The notes: generated from the sequence alone by a model not told the origin. A stretch of DNA of 64,000 nucleotides from Advenella sp. FME57 (GCF_014897675.1 NZ_JABUXU010000009.1:155205-219204), one strand, 5' to 3'. Positions 48,236 through 58,269 are shown, numbered from the stretch's first letter. Program-made: numbers and translations.

Positions 48236-48542
48236 TTTTTATTCAGAATAATGTAAGAAATAGTTTATTACGTTAATCACCAAGACGACTGATAGGCATC
48301 ATGACGCTGTTGTGGAAAATTGCACTAGGTTATTTTCATGCTAAAGTGATCAATGATCTGATTTGAAGGGATCTTCTCTTTATGATTTTTTCGCCTGGTA
48401 GATCGCATGAACGGATCTCTCGGTGATTCATAGTTATGTCATGTCCATAAACGGAGTTGAACGGCCAGCGAAAAGGTCCGGGCCCAGATAGAGCAGTTAC
48501 CTGCCAGGCAGCCCTGGGCGGGACGCCTGGCCGCTGAACGCC
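48236..48542. other. intergenic region with a strong hairpin
   Basis: Between the universal stress gene and the ggt end. GCCAGGC (48503-48509) pairs perfectly with GCCTGGC (48525-48531), a likely terminator of the ggt transcript coming from the right. No gene seen. Confidence 0.45.
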
Positions 48543-50159
48543 TCAGAGGCTATAGGCAACACCGTCACGGCCCGGGTCTGCCGCACCAGATAACGCGCCT
48601 GTCTGGTCGATATGGATGGCATGAACCCAGGCTATGGTGTGTCCAAATGGGTTCCTCGCCACCTGATATCCCATCGCCTCTACTGCGCGGCTCACTGACC
48701 GCGGGATACGATTTGATATGTCGACGATATTGCTGGTCGATGAGAACCGGGCAGCCGACACCGCGGATTCAATTGGCATACCAAAGTCGACGACGTTCAG
48801 GATGGTTTGCAGAACACCCATGACGATTTGTGTGCCTCCTGGCGCACCCACTATGATTTCCGGCTTGTCGTTTCTAAAAACGATACTGGGGCAGGAAGAA
48901 GTAAAGCGTGATTTTCCCGGCGCAATGCTGCCCGCACGACCTGGACGCGGATCAAATACGCCCATGCAGCCGTTATACATAAAGCCGAGTCCTGGCGTAA
49001 TGACGCCAGACGGCATACCCAGCGAATGCGTCATCGCCACGCAGTTCCCATCGGCATCGACGACAGATAAATGAGTGGTGTCTTTAGGTGGTGCAATTGC
49101 ATCGTTAAATCGCGGTACGTCGATCTTTTGGCCTGCGCGGATCATCCGTGCAATGGCGTCGGCATATGACTTGGATAACATTTGTTCCAGGGGAACGTCT
49201 ACAAATGCCGGGTCCGCGATATGGCGGTCTTTGTCAACCGTTGCCTGTTTCATTGCCTCACAGACCAGTTGTATATAATCGGCGCCATTATGTCTGTAAA
49301 CGGGCAAATCGAAACGCTCGAGGATGTTGAGCATGTGGATGAGCATTGCACCGCCCCCAGGTGGCTGATTGGTTGTGATGCGGCGATCCCGGTAAGTGCC
49401 GACCAGCGGTCGGTTCAATGTCGGTTCGTAAGCCGATAGATCGTCCAGTGACAGAATCCCGCCCTGATTTGCCAGATCAGTGATCATTTGCTGCGCGATG
49501 TCTCCGCGGTAGAAGGTATCTGGTCCATCGCGCGCGATCAGCTCCAATGTGGCGGCGTAATCACGGTTGTATAGTGGTGTGCCGATTGTTTTAGGCGAGC
49601 CGTCGGCACGGCAATATAAATCACGTCCGGATTGGGTCAGAGTCAGCCGCTCGCGATTGGCAGTCCGGCCTGCCAGGGGCTCGTCAATCCAGAATGCATA
49701 CATGGCCGGACGAACAAAGTAGCCGCCGCGCGCCCATTCGATCGCCGGTGCAATCACGTCGCGCCAGGGCAGGCGGCCATGTCGCTCGTGCATGCGCTTC
49801 AGACCCAGCAATGTGCCCGGCACGCCGATCGATTGAGGCCCCAGGTCATTGAGCCGCCCCTTGATTGAAAAACCGAATCCATCGCGCGCTTCACCCTGCA
49901 GAAGATGTTCCCACATATCAGCCCGGGCCAGGCCCGGTGCTGGTGCGTGAAAATCCACATACTCATGCGCTTGCTTGCCGGGCAGGTAAAGCGCTGCCGT
50001 GCCAAACCCGGCAATACCGCACATCAAGGGATCGACCACAGTTTGGGAAAAAGCACAAGCTACTGCGGCATCCACCGCATTGCCACCTGCCTGCAGGATT
50101 TCGATGCCTGATTCTGCGGCCTCAGGTTGAGGGCAGACCACCATGCCATGTCTATTCAT
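48543..50159 (-). CDS. gamma-glutamyltransferase/acylase-family Ntn hydrolase
   Basis: A 538-residue protein made as a proenzyme that cleaves itself before a threonine; the autocleavage site is in PKDTTHLSVVDADGNCVAMTHSLG (near residues 361-384), with SCPSIVFRN and GAPGGTQIV further on. There is no signal peptide, unlike periplasmic Ggt of E. coli, so it should act in the cytoplasm. Substrate could be gamma-glutamyl amides or an acylated compound. It is followed on the same strand by a Bug receptor (13 bp upstream in transcription) that may import the substrate. Confidence 0.88.
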   Translation of the reverse strand: MNRHGMVVCPQPEAAESGIEILQAGGNAVDAAVACAFSQTVVDPLMCGIAGFGTAALYLPGKQAHEYVDFHAPAPGLARADMWEHLLQGEARDGFGFSIKGRLNDLGPQSIGVPGTLLGLKRMHERHGRLPWRDVIAPAIEWARGGYFVRPAMYAFWIDEPLAGRTANRERLTLTQSGRDLYCRADGSPKTIGTPLYNRDYAATLELIARDGPDTFYRGDIAQQMITDLANQGGILSLDDLSAYEPTLNRPLVGTYRDRRITTNQPPGGGAMLIHMLNILERFDLPVYRHNGADYIQLVCEAMKQATVDKDRHIADPAFVDVPLEQMLSKSYADAIARMIRAGQKIDVPRFNDAIAPPKDTTHLSVVDADGNCVAMTHSLGMPSGVITPGLGFMYNGCMGVFDPRPGRAGSIAPGKSRFTSSCPSIVFRNDKPEIIVGAPGGTQIVMGVLQTILNVVDFGMPIESAVSAARFSSTSNIVDISNRIPRSVSRAVEAMGYQVARNPFGHTIAWVHAIHIDQTGALSGAADPGRDGVAYSL

Positions 50160-50172
50160 TTGTCATACCTGT

Positions 50173-51153
50173 TTATTTGACGTTCAAATTCAGGTCGCCC
50201 ACGGCTTGTTGCCATTTGGCTGTATCGCGAACAGTGAAGTCGATCAAAGCCGACGCTGGACCGGGCATTGCCCGGACCTGAACGGCGGCAAATTTCTCCT
50301 GGGCTGCCGGGTCATTCAGGAACGCCTGTGTTGCTGCATGCAGTTTCTTAATTACTACCTCTGGCGTGCCTGCCTTGACAGCCACGGCGCTCCATCCGAT
50401 GTTTCCGAAGCCCTGCAAACCCAATTCTCCCGCGGTGGGTACATCAGGAAGTTCAGGAACACGACTGTCATTGAAAACCAGCAGGGGCTTGAGCTTGCCT
50501 TCCTTGATCAGGGGCAGGGCGCTGCTTAAGACCGGCGCCACAATTTGAGTGTTGCCACCCACGGTGGAAACAATACTGTCCGGTTCGCCGCGATAAGGGA
50601 CATGCAGCATTTTAAAACCCGCCTGTTTCATCAGCATTTCCACAACCAGGTGTGTAGAGTTGCCATTGCCAGAGGACGCAAAAGTGATTTTTTCAGGATC
50701 GGATTTGGCTGCTTTCTGTAAATCGTCGTAGCTGTTGATACCAGATTGCGTGCTGGCCACCAGTACAAAAGGCACGGTTGTGAGCATGCCAATGCCGGCG
50801 AAGTCCTCTTCAGGAGAATAGGACAAGGGCTGATAGACGAACTTATTGAGCACCATCTGGGAAACGCCGGCCATAAATAGCGTATAGCCATTGGCTGGCT
50901 GGGACAAGACAGCCTTGGCTGCGATTACGCCACCCGCGCCGGGCTTGTTCTCTACGACAACGGGTACGTTGAGCGTTTTTCCGACGCTTTCTGCCCACAT
51001 GCGAGCAAGGCTGTCTGTGCCGCCGCCAGCTTGTTGCGAAACGATAATTTTTATTGCTCGCTGGGGAAATTCGTCTGCGGCGTTTGCCTGTCCCAGGCAG
51101 GCCAGCAGCAGTGCGGTGGGGATCAGTTTGTGTAGACTGGAGTAAACTCTCAT
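50173..51153 (-). CDS. Bug/TctC-family periplasmic binding protein
   Basis: Orphan solute receptor, 326 residues, signal peptide ending GQANAADEFP. IKIIVSQQAGGGTDSLARMWAESVG and NKPGAGGVIAAKAVLSQPANGYT mark the Bug family. It is the first gene of a two-gene unit with the Ntn hydrolase downstream and a divergent LysR upstream, so transport and hydrolysis of one substrate under one regulator is the natural reading. Confidence 0.9.
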   Translation of the reverse strand: MRVYSSLHKLIPTALLLACLGQANAADEFPQRAIKIIVSQQAGGGTDSLARMWAESVGKTLNVPVVVENKPGAGGVIAAKAVLSQPANGYTLFMAGVSQMVLNKFVYQPLSYSPEEDFAGIGMLTTVPFVLVASTQSGINSYDDLQKAAKSDPEKITFASSGNGNSTHLVVEMLMKQAGFKMLHVPYRGEPDSIVSTVGGNTQIVAPVLSSALPLIKEGKLKPLLVFNDSRVPELPDVPTAGELGLQGFGNIGWSAVAVKAGTPEVVIKKLHAATQAFLNDPAAQEKFAAVQVRAMPGPASALIDFTVRDTAKWQQAVGDLNLNVK

Positions 51154-51252
51154 GTTTATGCCTTATCAATATTTTGTAGTTCCGCATATTGTATATAGGT
51201 GCTAGTGTGCAAATGCAGGATATTTCTATGAAATTTTATGGACGGTACATGA
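51154..51252. promoter_or_regulatory. divergent LysR/Bug promoter region
   Basis: 99 bp, AT-rich (GTATATAGGTGCTAGTG and neighbouring). It must hold both promoters. No strong palindrome stands out. Confidence 0.4.
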
Positions 51253-52221
51253 GTGAATGCTCATACATCAAGTGCAAATAGTATTGCCTGGGCGCGCCGC
51301 CTCAAGGTTCGGCATCTGGAATATTTTCTTATTCTCAGAAATGCCGGTACATTGTCCGAGGCTGCTCGTGCATTACATATGACCCAATCGGCAATGTCTC
51401 ACTGGCTGAACGAGCTTGAGACATTGCTTGGGGTCAGGCTGGTTGTACGTGGCCGCCGGATCAGGTTTACGCCAGAAGGTGACGTTTTGCTGCGTCTGGC
51501 GACCCGGCTGCTAGGAGATATTGCCAGAACCCAGGATGAACTGGAATTATTGGCTCAGGGTGCGCCAGCCAGTCTTCATGTTGGCAGCGTCACGGCGGGG
51601 CTGGCTCATCTGATTCCCAACTCAATCTGTACCTTTCAGATGCAGGTTCCACAAATGGCCATTCATATGACCGAGGGTGCTTTTTCGCTGTTGCTTGAGC
51701 GGCTGGAGGCACGGGAACTCGATATTGTTGTCGGCTCCATAGACGCAAGAGCCTATGCGGCAGGTCTGACCCACGAAGTGCTGTTCGAAGACCGTATTGT
51801 GGCGATTGTCGGCTTGCAGCATGCCGTACGTCAAAAAGCGAAGCCGCTGTGGTCGGATCTGGTGCCGTATCCCTGGATCATGCCGGAAAAAAATACGCTT
51901 ATGCGAAACCGGCTGGACACCGTGTTGCTGGAAAATGGCGGGGCGGGTGTGCGCCCACGCCTGGAAACCGCGTCCATTATCACCATTGAAACGGTTCTGA
52001 GGCAGACCGATTATGTCGCAGTGTGTTCGGCTTCGTTGGGAGCGCATTTGCATCGTTTGGGGTTGGTGCATGCTTTGCCATTGACTGCCGGCTTCGGCCC
52101 GGTGGGCGCTGTATATCGTGAACGCGACTCGCATCCGGTGCTCGGCGATTTTCTTGCCGAACTTCGCCGGCAAGCGGATCCATTAAGGACGGCTGAAAGC
52201 CGCTTCAACGTGGCATTGTGA
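51253..52221 (+). CDS. LysR-family transcriptional regulator
   Basis: A 322-residue LysR regulator with HTH at residues 18-65 (VRHLEYFLILRNAGTLSEAARALHMTQSAMSHWLNELETLLG). It begins with GTG 51253; an ATG at 51249 is in a different frame and short. The effector domain is of the GbpR/CbbR-like kind. Divergent from the Bug-Ntn hydrolase unit. Confidence 0.9.
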   Translation: MNAHTSSANSIAWARRLKVRHLEYFLILRNAGTLSEAARALHMTQSAMSHWLNELETLLGVRLVVRGRRIRFTPEGDVLLRLATRLLGDIARTQDELELLAQGAPASLHVGSVTAGLAHLIPNSICTFQMQVPQMAIHMTEGAFSLLLERLEARELDIVVGSIDARAYAAGLTHEVLFEDRIVAIVGLQHAVRQKAKPLWSDLVPYPWIMPEKNTLMRNRLDTVLLENGGAGVRPRLETASIITIETVLRQTDYVAVCSASLGAHLHRLGLVHALPLTAGFGPVGAVYRERDSHPVLGDFLAELRRQADPLRTAESRFNVAL

Positions 52222-52478
52222 TGCTATTGAATGTGCGACAGCACCTGTATTGGTCGACATAGTCAGCTAGATTAAGCCGTGTTGACGGCATGCGCGGTGT
52301 ACCCGGGCTGCAGCGATCGCCGCTCGTTAGCAGGCAGGGCGTTGCCTGGCGTGTGCGAAAAGTTTTTTTGGCTCCTTGCATAGCTATGCCATCTGAAAGG
52401 TCTGGATACACAACTGACCATTGCGCTGTCATGAGGGAGCAATAGATTGTTCTTATGATGATCGCTTTATTTTTTTAA
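52222..52478. other. intergenic region
   Basis: About 260 bp. A GGCAGGGCGTTGCCTG inverted repeat lies near 52333-52350, perhaps the LysR terminator. The AT-rich end near 52465 is the likely promoter of the next gene. Confidence 0.35.
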
Positions 52479-52496
52479 TTGAGTAAAGCAAACATC

Positions 52497-53777
52497 ATGT
52501 TAAATATTTCCCGGCGCCAGATGGTTTTGGGCTCTCTGGCCAGTACGGCACTTTCGTGGGTCCCGAGTATCTCGCAGGCACGCAACAGTACAGGCACCAT
52601 CTCCGCTCCACTTTCTGCGTCAGATGCCGCATGGAAGCATATACAGGAACTCTATGTAGTTAACCGCGAAATAACGAACTTGGAGAATGGATACTGGGGG
52701 GCAATGCCGCAACCGGTACTTTCAGCTTACAAAGAGAGCACCGATTTTATCAATACCAATAACACCATTTATGCACGTACCCAATTCAGTGGAGCCCTGG
52801 AAAAAGTGCGCGAGCAGGTTGCACGCGCCGTCGGCGCAGACGTCTCGGAAATTGCACTGACACGAGGCGCAACAGAAGCACTGCAAAAATTGATCACTGG
52901 CTATAATGCGCTGCAGCCGGGCGATGTTGTTGCCTATAGCGATCTTGATTACGACTCAATGCAGTATGCAATGAATTGGCTACAGCAACGGCGCGGGGCG
53001 CAGGTAAAGACATTCAATATCCCAGAACCTGCTACCCGACAGAACATTCTTGACACCTACGAAAAAATTTTAAGCACACCTAAGTTAAAGCTGCTTTTAT
53101 TGACGCATCTTTCTCATCGGACGGGACTGGTCATTCCTGTGGCCGAAATCGCTCAGATGGCCCGTGCCCGGGGTGTGGACGTCATTGTGGATGCGGCACA
53201 TTCATGGGGGCAGATAGATTTCAATGTGAAAGATTTAAGCACAGACTTCGTGGGTTTTAATCTTCACAAATGGATATCAGCGCCCGTAGGCGTGGGCTTT
53301 ATGTATATTTCAAAAAATCGCCTGATGGATATTGATCCGGATTATGCGGACGAAGATTATGAGTCGGATGATATCCGCTCTCGGGTACACACTGGTACAA
53401 CCAACTTTGCCGCCTTGCTCACCGTTCCCGTTGCGCTGGATTTGCACCAGAAAATATCGGCGAAGGCCAAGCAGCAAAGGCTGACCTATTTGCGAGACTA
53501 CTGGGTCGATGCGCTCAGGAGTAATAAATCGGTCAATATATTGACGCCCGATGCTGCTGACCTGCATGCAGGCATTACCTCCTTTCGGTATGGCAATGCG
53601 CGCGACAAGCAACAGAATGATGGCCTGGTAAAAATGTTGAAGGACCAATACGGTATTCTAACCGTGCGCCGTGGCGGTATTCATAACGGTGACGCTATTC
53701 GCGTGTCGCCTGCACTTTTCACTCGTGATAGTGACATGGACAAGTTTATTGTTGCCATGAACAAACTGGGTAAATAA
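52497..53777 (+). CDS. class V aminotransferase-like PLP protein with Tat signal
   Basis: A protein of about 426 residues (ATG 52497; a TTG at 52479 adds six residues). The N-terminus, SRRQMVLGSLASTALSW, is a twin-arginine signal. The rest is a class V PLP fold of the isopenicillin-N epimerase/cysteine desulfurase type: LTRGATEALQKLI, VIVDAAHSWGQID (PLP-stacking region) and the PLP lysine in FNLHKWISAPVG. Tat export would let it leave the cytoplasm already folded with bound PLP. Substrate is unknown. No sulfur-carrier partners are adjacent. Confidence 0.82.
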   Translation: MLNISRRQMVLGSLASTALSWVPSISQARNSTGTISAPLSASDAAWKHIQELYVVNREITNLENGYWGAMPQPVLSAYKESTDFINTNNTIYARTQFSGALEKVREQVARAVGADVSEIALTRGATEALQKLITGYNALQPGDVVAYSDLDYDSMQYAMNWLQQRRGAQVKTFNIPEPATRQNILDTYEKILSTPKLKLLLLTHLSHRTGLVIPVAEIAQMARARGVDVIVDAAHSWGQIDFNVKDLSTDFVGFNLHKWISAPVGVGFMYISKNRLMDIDPDYADEDYESDDIRSRVHTGTTNFAALLTVPVALDLHQKISAKAKQQRLTYLRDYWVDALRSNKSVNILTPDAADLHAGITSFRYGNARDKQQNDGLVKMLKDQYGILTVRRGGIHNGDAIRVSPALFTRDSDMDKFIVAMNKLGK

Positions 53778-54038
53778 AAGCAGTTTAAATAAAACAACGG
53801 TAAGTTAATAAACACATTTGTGTTGAGCCGTTAAGTCCATGTGTGCTGGATCGCATGCTCCGTAATATGTGGGAGATGATCGATGCCATGCCCCTTGACC
53901 GAGCGGCTGGCGTACGCGTAAAGCGCACCAGCTCTCGGCGGTTTTCGTTCATTATTTACGAGTTGCATCTTGCCGTGCTATCGGCTATGGTTTGCTCTTT
54001 ATATTCCGGCGCGGTCAGCTCACTCTCCCGGCAAAACC
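53778..54038. other. intergenic region
   Basis: About 260 bp without a gene; the GNAT frame extends back to 53970 but the conserved part begins at 54039. Confidence 0.35.
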
Positions 54039-54548
54039 ATGTTGAATATTACCATTCGTAACGAACAACCGGACGATATCGATGCTATTGCATGGGTAAC
54101 CCAAACTGCATTTGAGCCAGAGCAGTTCGCCAGCCATACGGAACAGTTTATTGTCAATGGCTTAAGGCGAACCAACCAGCTGGAGATATCTTTGGTGGCA
54201 CTTTATGAAGGCACGATAGTGGGCCACATCGCTTTGTCACCAGTCAATATCTCTTCGGGTGAGCAGGGCTGGTATGGTTTGGGTCCCGTCAGCGTGCTTC
54301 CTCAGTGGCAGGGGCAGGGTATCGGTACTCAGTTAATCCGTTCGGGGCTTGCACAATTGCAAGGCCTGGGTGCACGCGGCTGTGTGGTGTTAGGAAGCCC
54401 GGCTTTCTACAGCCGTTTTGGCTTTAAGGCCAATTCGTCTTTGGTGTACGCAGACGCACCAGCCAGGTATTTTCAGGTGTTGGCTTTTGCCGCGGAGATA
54501 CCGTTTGGCCGGGTGTCTTTTCATGAGGCTTTTGAAGCTACTCAATAG
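54039..54548 (+). CDS. GNAT-family N-acetyltransferase (YhbS-like)
   Basis: A 169-residue acetyltransferase. The acetyl-CoA-binding motif is in LGPVSVLPQWQGQGIGTQLIRSGL (residues about 83-106), and GARGCVVLGSPAFYSRFGF is the YhbS type of motif B. ATG 54039 has a poor ribosome-binding site, so expression may be low. Substrate is not predictable. Confidence 0.85.
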   Translation: MLNITIRNEQPDDIDAIAWVTQTAFEPEQFASHTEQFIVNGLRRTNQLEISLVALYEGTIVGHIALSPVNISSGEQGWYGLGPVSVLPQWQGQGIGTQLIRSGLAQLQGLGARGCVVLGSPAFYSRFGFKANSSLVYADAPARYFQVLAFAAEIPFGRVSFHEAFEATQ

Positions 54549-54748
54549 CTGGTTCACAGCCATTACTGTTACGGTCTCGAATGTTACAGTGTCTTTTGTG
54601 GCCTCACTACTATCGTGCACCATATGATGCAAGGCAGGGCGCACAATAGCATGGACAGATAGGAAAAAAAGCTGAAGTATCAATACGCAGATGTATGTAT
54701 TTTCAAATGCAATAGGGTCAGTTCGTAACATATCTGGAGAGAAAAAAC

Positions 54749-55183
54749 GTGAAGATAACCAATTTAACCAGGACAGTCATCCTGGTATGCCTTGGCATAT
54801 TCGGGTCCATGGTTAATGCGAATACGCTCGTTACGCCTTCGGCTGCTGCCGGCACTGATCCGGGTCCTATCGCTAAATCGGAAGAAACGTTCCTTGCTGG
54901 CACGTTTTCAGGTGACGATATTGAGCTTAAGCTGGATGCCAAGGGGCGGTTTGTGCTTAGCGGAGGGGCAGTGGGAAAATCGCTTCACGGTAACTGGACC
55001 ATGGAAAAATCAGGATTGCATACGCTGTTGCGCCTTAGCGTCGACAAGAAGAATGAAGACGATTGGTTATTCGGCATCAGGTCCAGGAACACGCTGCAAG
55101 CGGTTAATGAAGGTAAATTGAAAGTGCTGGACAGGCCATTGGACATCAATGAAGATTCTGGTGTACTGACGCGCGTTAAATAG
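54749..55183 (+). CDS. exported protein of unknown function
   Basis: A 144-residue protein starting with GTG 54749 (GGAGAG upstream) with a signal peptide (LTRTVILVCLGIFGSMVNAN). The mature part (TFSGDDIELKLDAKGRFVLSGG..GNWTM) looks like a small beta-barrel or NlpE/META-like fold in which a sample is read as function of an intake, but this is only a resemblance. No known domain assigned. It is followed by a small membrane protein. Confidence 0.65.
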   Translation: MKITNLTRTVILVCLGIFGSMVNANTLVTPSAAAGTDPGPIAKSEETFLAGTFSGDDIELKLDAKGRFVLSGGAVGKSLHGNWTMEKSGLHTLLRLSVDKKNEDDWLFGIRSRNTLQAVNEGKLKVLDRPLDINEDSGVLTRVK

Positions 55184-55334
55184 GGTAATGGATTTTGGCA
55201 AGAGGATTGGACTATACGCTGTTGCCGCTATTGAAACCGCATAGCGCCAGGGTGTATCAACAGCCGCTGCGGTGCTGCATGTCCGGGCCGGGCACCGTAT
55301 AATGATCATGTGTTGAACGAAGACGGGGATTGCC

Positions 55335-55616
55335 ATGGATTTGTGGGCCCAGCTGATTGGGATATTGATGGTGGCTGCCACAGTCGTGGCATTCTTTTTT
55401 GCGCCATCAGGAAAAGAGAGGGAACCGCTTTACGTGCGCCAGATCGTTGCTTCGGTGTTCGCGTTCAGCGCGGCTGCCGTATGTGCTTCTCTTTTTTACT
55501 TTTCCCCGTCCGATACCGAAGGGACAGAAATTGCTTTTGCAATTCTTAGCGCGCTGGTCATGATTGCAATTCCCTGTTGGTACGCGATCAGAAACCACAA
55601 AAACAATAAAAAATAG
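55335..55616 (+). CDS. small three-helix membrane protein
   Basis: A 93-residue protein with hydrophobic segments at about residues 5-24, 36-54 and 64-84, and a basic C-terminal end (RNHKNNKK). ATG 55335 has weak AGACGGGGATTGCC upstream. No family recognised. Confidence 0.6.
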   Translation: MDLWAQLIGILMVAATVVAFFFAPSGKEREPLYVRQIVASVFAFSAAAVCASLFYFSPSDTEGTEIAFAILSALVMIAIPCWYAIRNHKNNKK

Positions 55617-55696
55617 AACATTGACTCGCTTTCTTCCTGTGTGAACAGGCCAGCCTCAGCATGAGTCCTGATGGCGAGTGTTACGGAGCAAGGTAA

Positions 55697-56377
55697 ATGG
55701 CATACGTACACAAATTCGATTTGAACTGTGCCGGCCGGGATTTCGTTGTCGGCGATATCCATGGCCACTATACAAAGCTGATGCAGGCGTTAAAAGCATT
55801 AACGTTCGATGCTGGCAAAGACCGGCTTTTTTCGGTGGGTGATCTGGTCGATCGTGGCACTGAAAATGAACAGGTGATCAATCTGATCGACACCAGCTGG
55901 TTTTATGCCGTTTGTGGCAATCATGACGATTATGCGATTCGCTATCATCGCATTGGTCGGATGGATGACGAAAATTACCGGCTTAACGGCGGAAGCTGGT
56001 TCATTGAGAAAGAGGCGAATGATCGGGAGATGCTGGTTGCCAAGCTGGAGCTTCTGCCCATGGCCATAGAGGTAGTCACGGCGAATGGGCGAATTGGCAT
56101 CGTTCATGCAGATGTGCCGTGTCGACACTGGAACGATCTCGAAAACTATTTTGAGTCCAAGGCACACCGCCAGCGCGCAATGTGGGCACGCGATCGATTT
56201 GAACGCAAAGACGTGACACCGGTGAATGGCATTGATCATGTCATCGTCGGTCACAATTGCCATCCAACGATTTTGACACTTGGCAATGTCCATCATATTG
56301 ATACAGGCGGGTGGCTGCCGGGTGGGTACAACGGGCATTTCACCTTGTTGGAAATCAGCAAGCCAGGGCTGTTGTGA
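55697..56377 (+). CDS. pphA: PphA-type serine/threonine protein phosphatase
   Basis: Metallophosphoesterase with the PPP signature motifs GDIHGH (near residue 22), GDLVDRG (near 51), GNHDDY (near 78), plus histidines in VHADVP and IVGHNCHP that complete the dinuclear site. The 226 residues match the bacterial PphA/PrpA or lambda-phosphatase type. Possible roles are dephosphorylation of proteins in stress responses, or of small substrates. Stands alone. Confidence 0.88.
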   Translation: MAYVHKFDLNCAGRDFVVGDIHGHYTKLMQALKALTFDAGKDRLFSVGDLVDRGTENEQVINLIDTSWFYAVCGNHDDYAIRYHRIGRMDDENYRLNGGSWFIEKEANDREMLVAKLELLPMAIEVVTANGRIGIVHADVPCRHWNDLENYFESKAHRQRAMWARDRFERKDVTPVNGIDHVIVGHNCHPTILTLGNVHHIDTGGWLPGGYNGHFTLLEISKPGLL

Positions 56378-56513
56378 CTGCGACGTGTGGTCAGCGGAGC
56401 ACTGTGGCTGTCGTTATGCAAGCATCGAGGCAAGCAAAATCCAATCGTACTGATGGCTGGCATGGGGCTCGAGCGGTCGGATGAACGGGCCAGGCAAGAT
56501 CGGATCCTGACAC

Positions 56514-58112
56514 TTATGGGTCCTGCAGTGCTTCCTCAAAAACAGATTGCACGATATCTGGAAGGGTCCTGATACTATCCCTGAAAAACCGGCGCTTGGG
56601 CGTAGACAAGTCTTGCAGCAACACGGCCAGTCTCTCGCTTGCCGTCATTGCAGGCTGGCCCAGCCCGTTTTCAAAAGTATAGAACCAGATGGCCTCCAAT
56701 AGTAAATTGGCCAGTTGCAAAGTTTCGTATCTGAGCAGGCCGCTATCGTGTTCCTCCAATGTAAAACGGATGACACTGGACCAGTCGGTATAACCCTTGG
56801 CGGCAGAAAATGCTGCATGAAATGGTTTGGTTCCCGCTACCACCTGCGCCACGCTCAGGGGTGGTGATCGGCGCAACTGCTCAAGCGTGGGCGACTGCCT
56901 CACTGAACAAGCCCCGCGTACAATCCTAAGCAGAAATATCGTATTCCATATCGAGCCACCACCAACCCCGAATCGATCGCAGATCCATTCCGACAGACAT
57001 ATCCAGCGCAAGGACTGCATCTGGACGGTCGTCTCTGCGGTGTCCGAGGGAGCGTCCAGCAAAGCGTTCTTCCATAATAGCCAAAGACTCAAACCGATGT
57101 TGGCTGCTACGTCCTGCGCCGCTTCGATCGAATCGGCTTCATATGCGGCTCGCAATGCACGGGAAAAATGGGTAATTGACTGGCCAGCTGCATGCCTGCG
57201 TTCAGCCATCGGCGCATCGACGACCTCCAGGGCGATTGCTCTGAAAATAAGCGCTTTCAGATTCAGATACTCAAAGCGTACGCGCGGGTTGTAACGAACA
57301 ACCAGTCGAGAGCGGCCATCTGCGTGGAGCCGGTTGATTTCTACATGCGCTGCCCGGGTTCCTTCTGTCATATACAGATTCCATGCCCTGGCGATGCCCG
57401 CCATAGCCGCAAAAGCCGCCATCGACTCATGATCATCCTCTGTGTCATTGGCCAGAAAGGGCGACAGGCTATCGAGTGCCTCCCAACTGCGTTGAATCTG
57501 CCCCTGCTTACGCAAGGCCAGGCTTTCCTTGAGGATAGCTAATGCCGACTGGAAACGATCATGTGCCGCCAGTCGAGCCGTTTGAAAGTGTTCGGCCACG
57601 CCAGAAGCATTTGTGCCGGTAAAGCCGTCCTTGGCAAGGCGCATTGCCTGTGTCAGATTGTTCCAGTAACCCACGTCCTGCATCGCATACGCGAGCGGGC
57701 TGGATGGTTGCTGACCCGGTTTATTGATTCCGAGAAACCTAGCAAGCGAATCAAGACTGGCTTTTTTTCCACCTGCAGTGATCTTTATCCTGCGTGTGCT
57801 TTTTTTGTCGAGCCAAAAAGGCCCGCGACTGCGGTTTCGGGTATTGAGCAAACCGGTTGGTATGGACCTGTCCCATCCCCAGCCCACATCAACACCCCAA
57901 TCACGAAAATCTTCAAACGCGCGTGAGATGATCATGCGTCCATTGGTTTTACCTGGAAAGCGGGACCGGATCTCGTAGGCCGGCAGATCCGGATGATCGG
58001 TATGTCCAGCGTAATAGACACGCAAAAGCAGCCAGAGCGATTGGTACCGTGCCGGCTTACCGTTGATCCTGAGTGCTGGAGTCAATTCAATGTTGAGTGT
58101 CGATGCAGACAT
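56514..58112 (-). CDS. unknown 532-residue protein divergent from the beta-lactamase
   Basis: No recognised family. ATG 58112 gives 532 residues; the frame is open five codons further. The first 130 residues are mixed and Arg/Trp-rich (YEIRSRFPGKTNGRMIISRAFEDFRDWGVDVGWGWDR) and could be a DNA-binding winged-helix domain; the next 380 are alpha-helical with Ala/Leu repeats (TPR-like, for example LAYAMQDVGYWNNLTQAMRLAKD). No signal peptide or membrane segment. It is transcribed away from blaOXA, across a 157-bp gap, as a regulator would be, but this is inference from layout. Confidence 0.75.
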   Translation of the reverse strand: MSASTLNIELTPALRINGKPARYQSLWLLLRVYYAGHTDHPDLPAYEIRSRFPGKTNGRMIISRAFEDFRDWGVDVGWGWDRSIPTGLLNTRNRSRGPFWLDKKSTRRIKITAGGKKASLDSLARFLGINKPGQQPSSPLAYAMQDVGYWNNLTQAMRLAKDGFTGTNASGVAEHFQTARLAAHDRFQSALAILKESLALRKQGQIQRSWEALDSLSPFLANDTEDDHESMAAFAAMAGIARAWNLYMTEGTRAAHVEINRLHADGRSRLVVRYNPRVRFEYLNLKALIFRAIALEVVDAPMAERRHAAGQSITHFSRALRAAYEADSIEAAQDVAANIGLSLWLLWKNALLDAPSDTAETTVQMQSLRWICLSEWICDRFGVGGGSIWNTIFLLRIVRGACSVRQSPTLEQLRRSPPLSVAQVVAGTKPFHAAFSAAKGYTDWSSVIRFTLEEHDSGLLRYETLQLANLLLEAIWFYTFENGLGQPAMTASERLAVLLQDLSTPKRRFFRDSIRTLPDIVQSVFEEALQDP

Positions 58113-58269
58113 ATAGGCAGAATCCAAGATGTCATGGTAGCACAGGGATAGAGGAGTTACGATCGTTACGATAAGCCATTTTACCCACTTGAATCATGAA
58201 CTTACCATTCGTCTGGCCTGATCCGGCATTGGATTGACGCTACCAACTTCACACTCAAGGATTTTTTCT

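Noticed and set aside
56387..56572. Small plus-strand ORF after the phosphatase gene
   Set aside because: It overlaps the end of the 532-residue gene, lacks a ribosome-binding site and has no recognisable feature.
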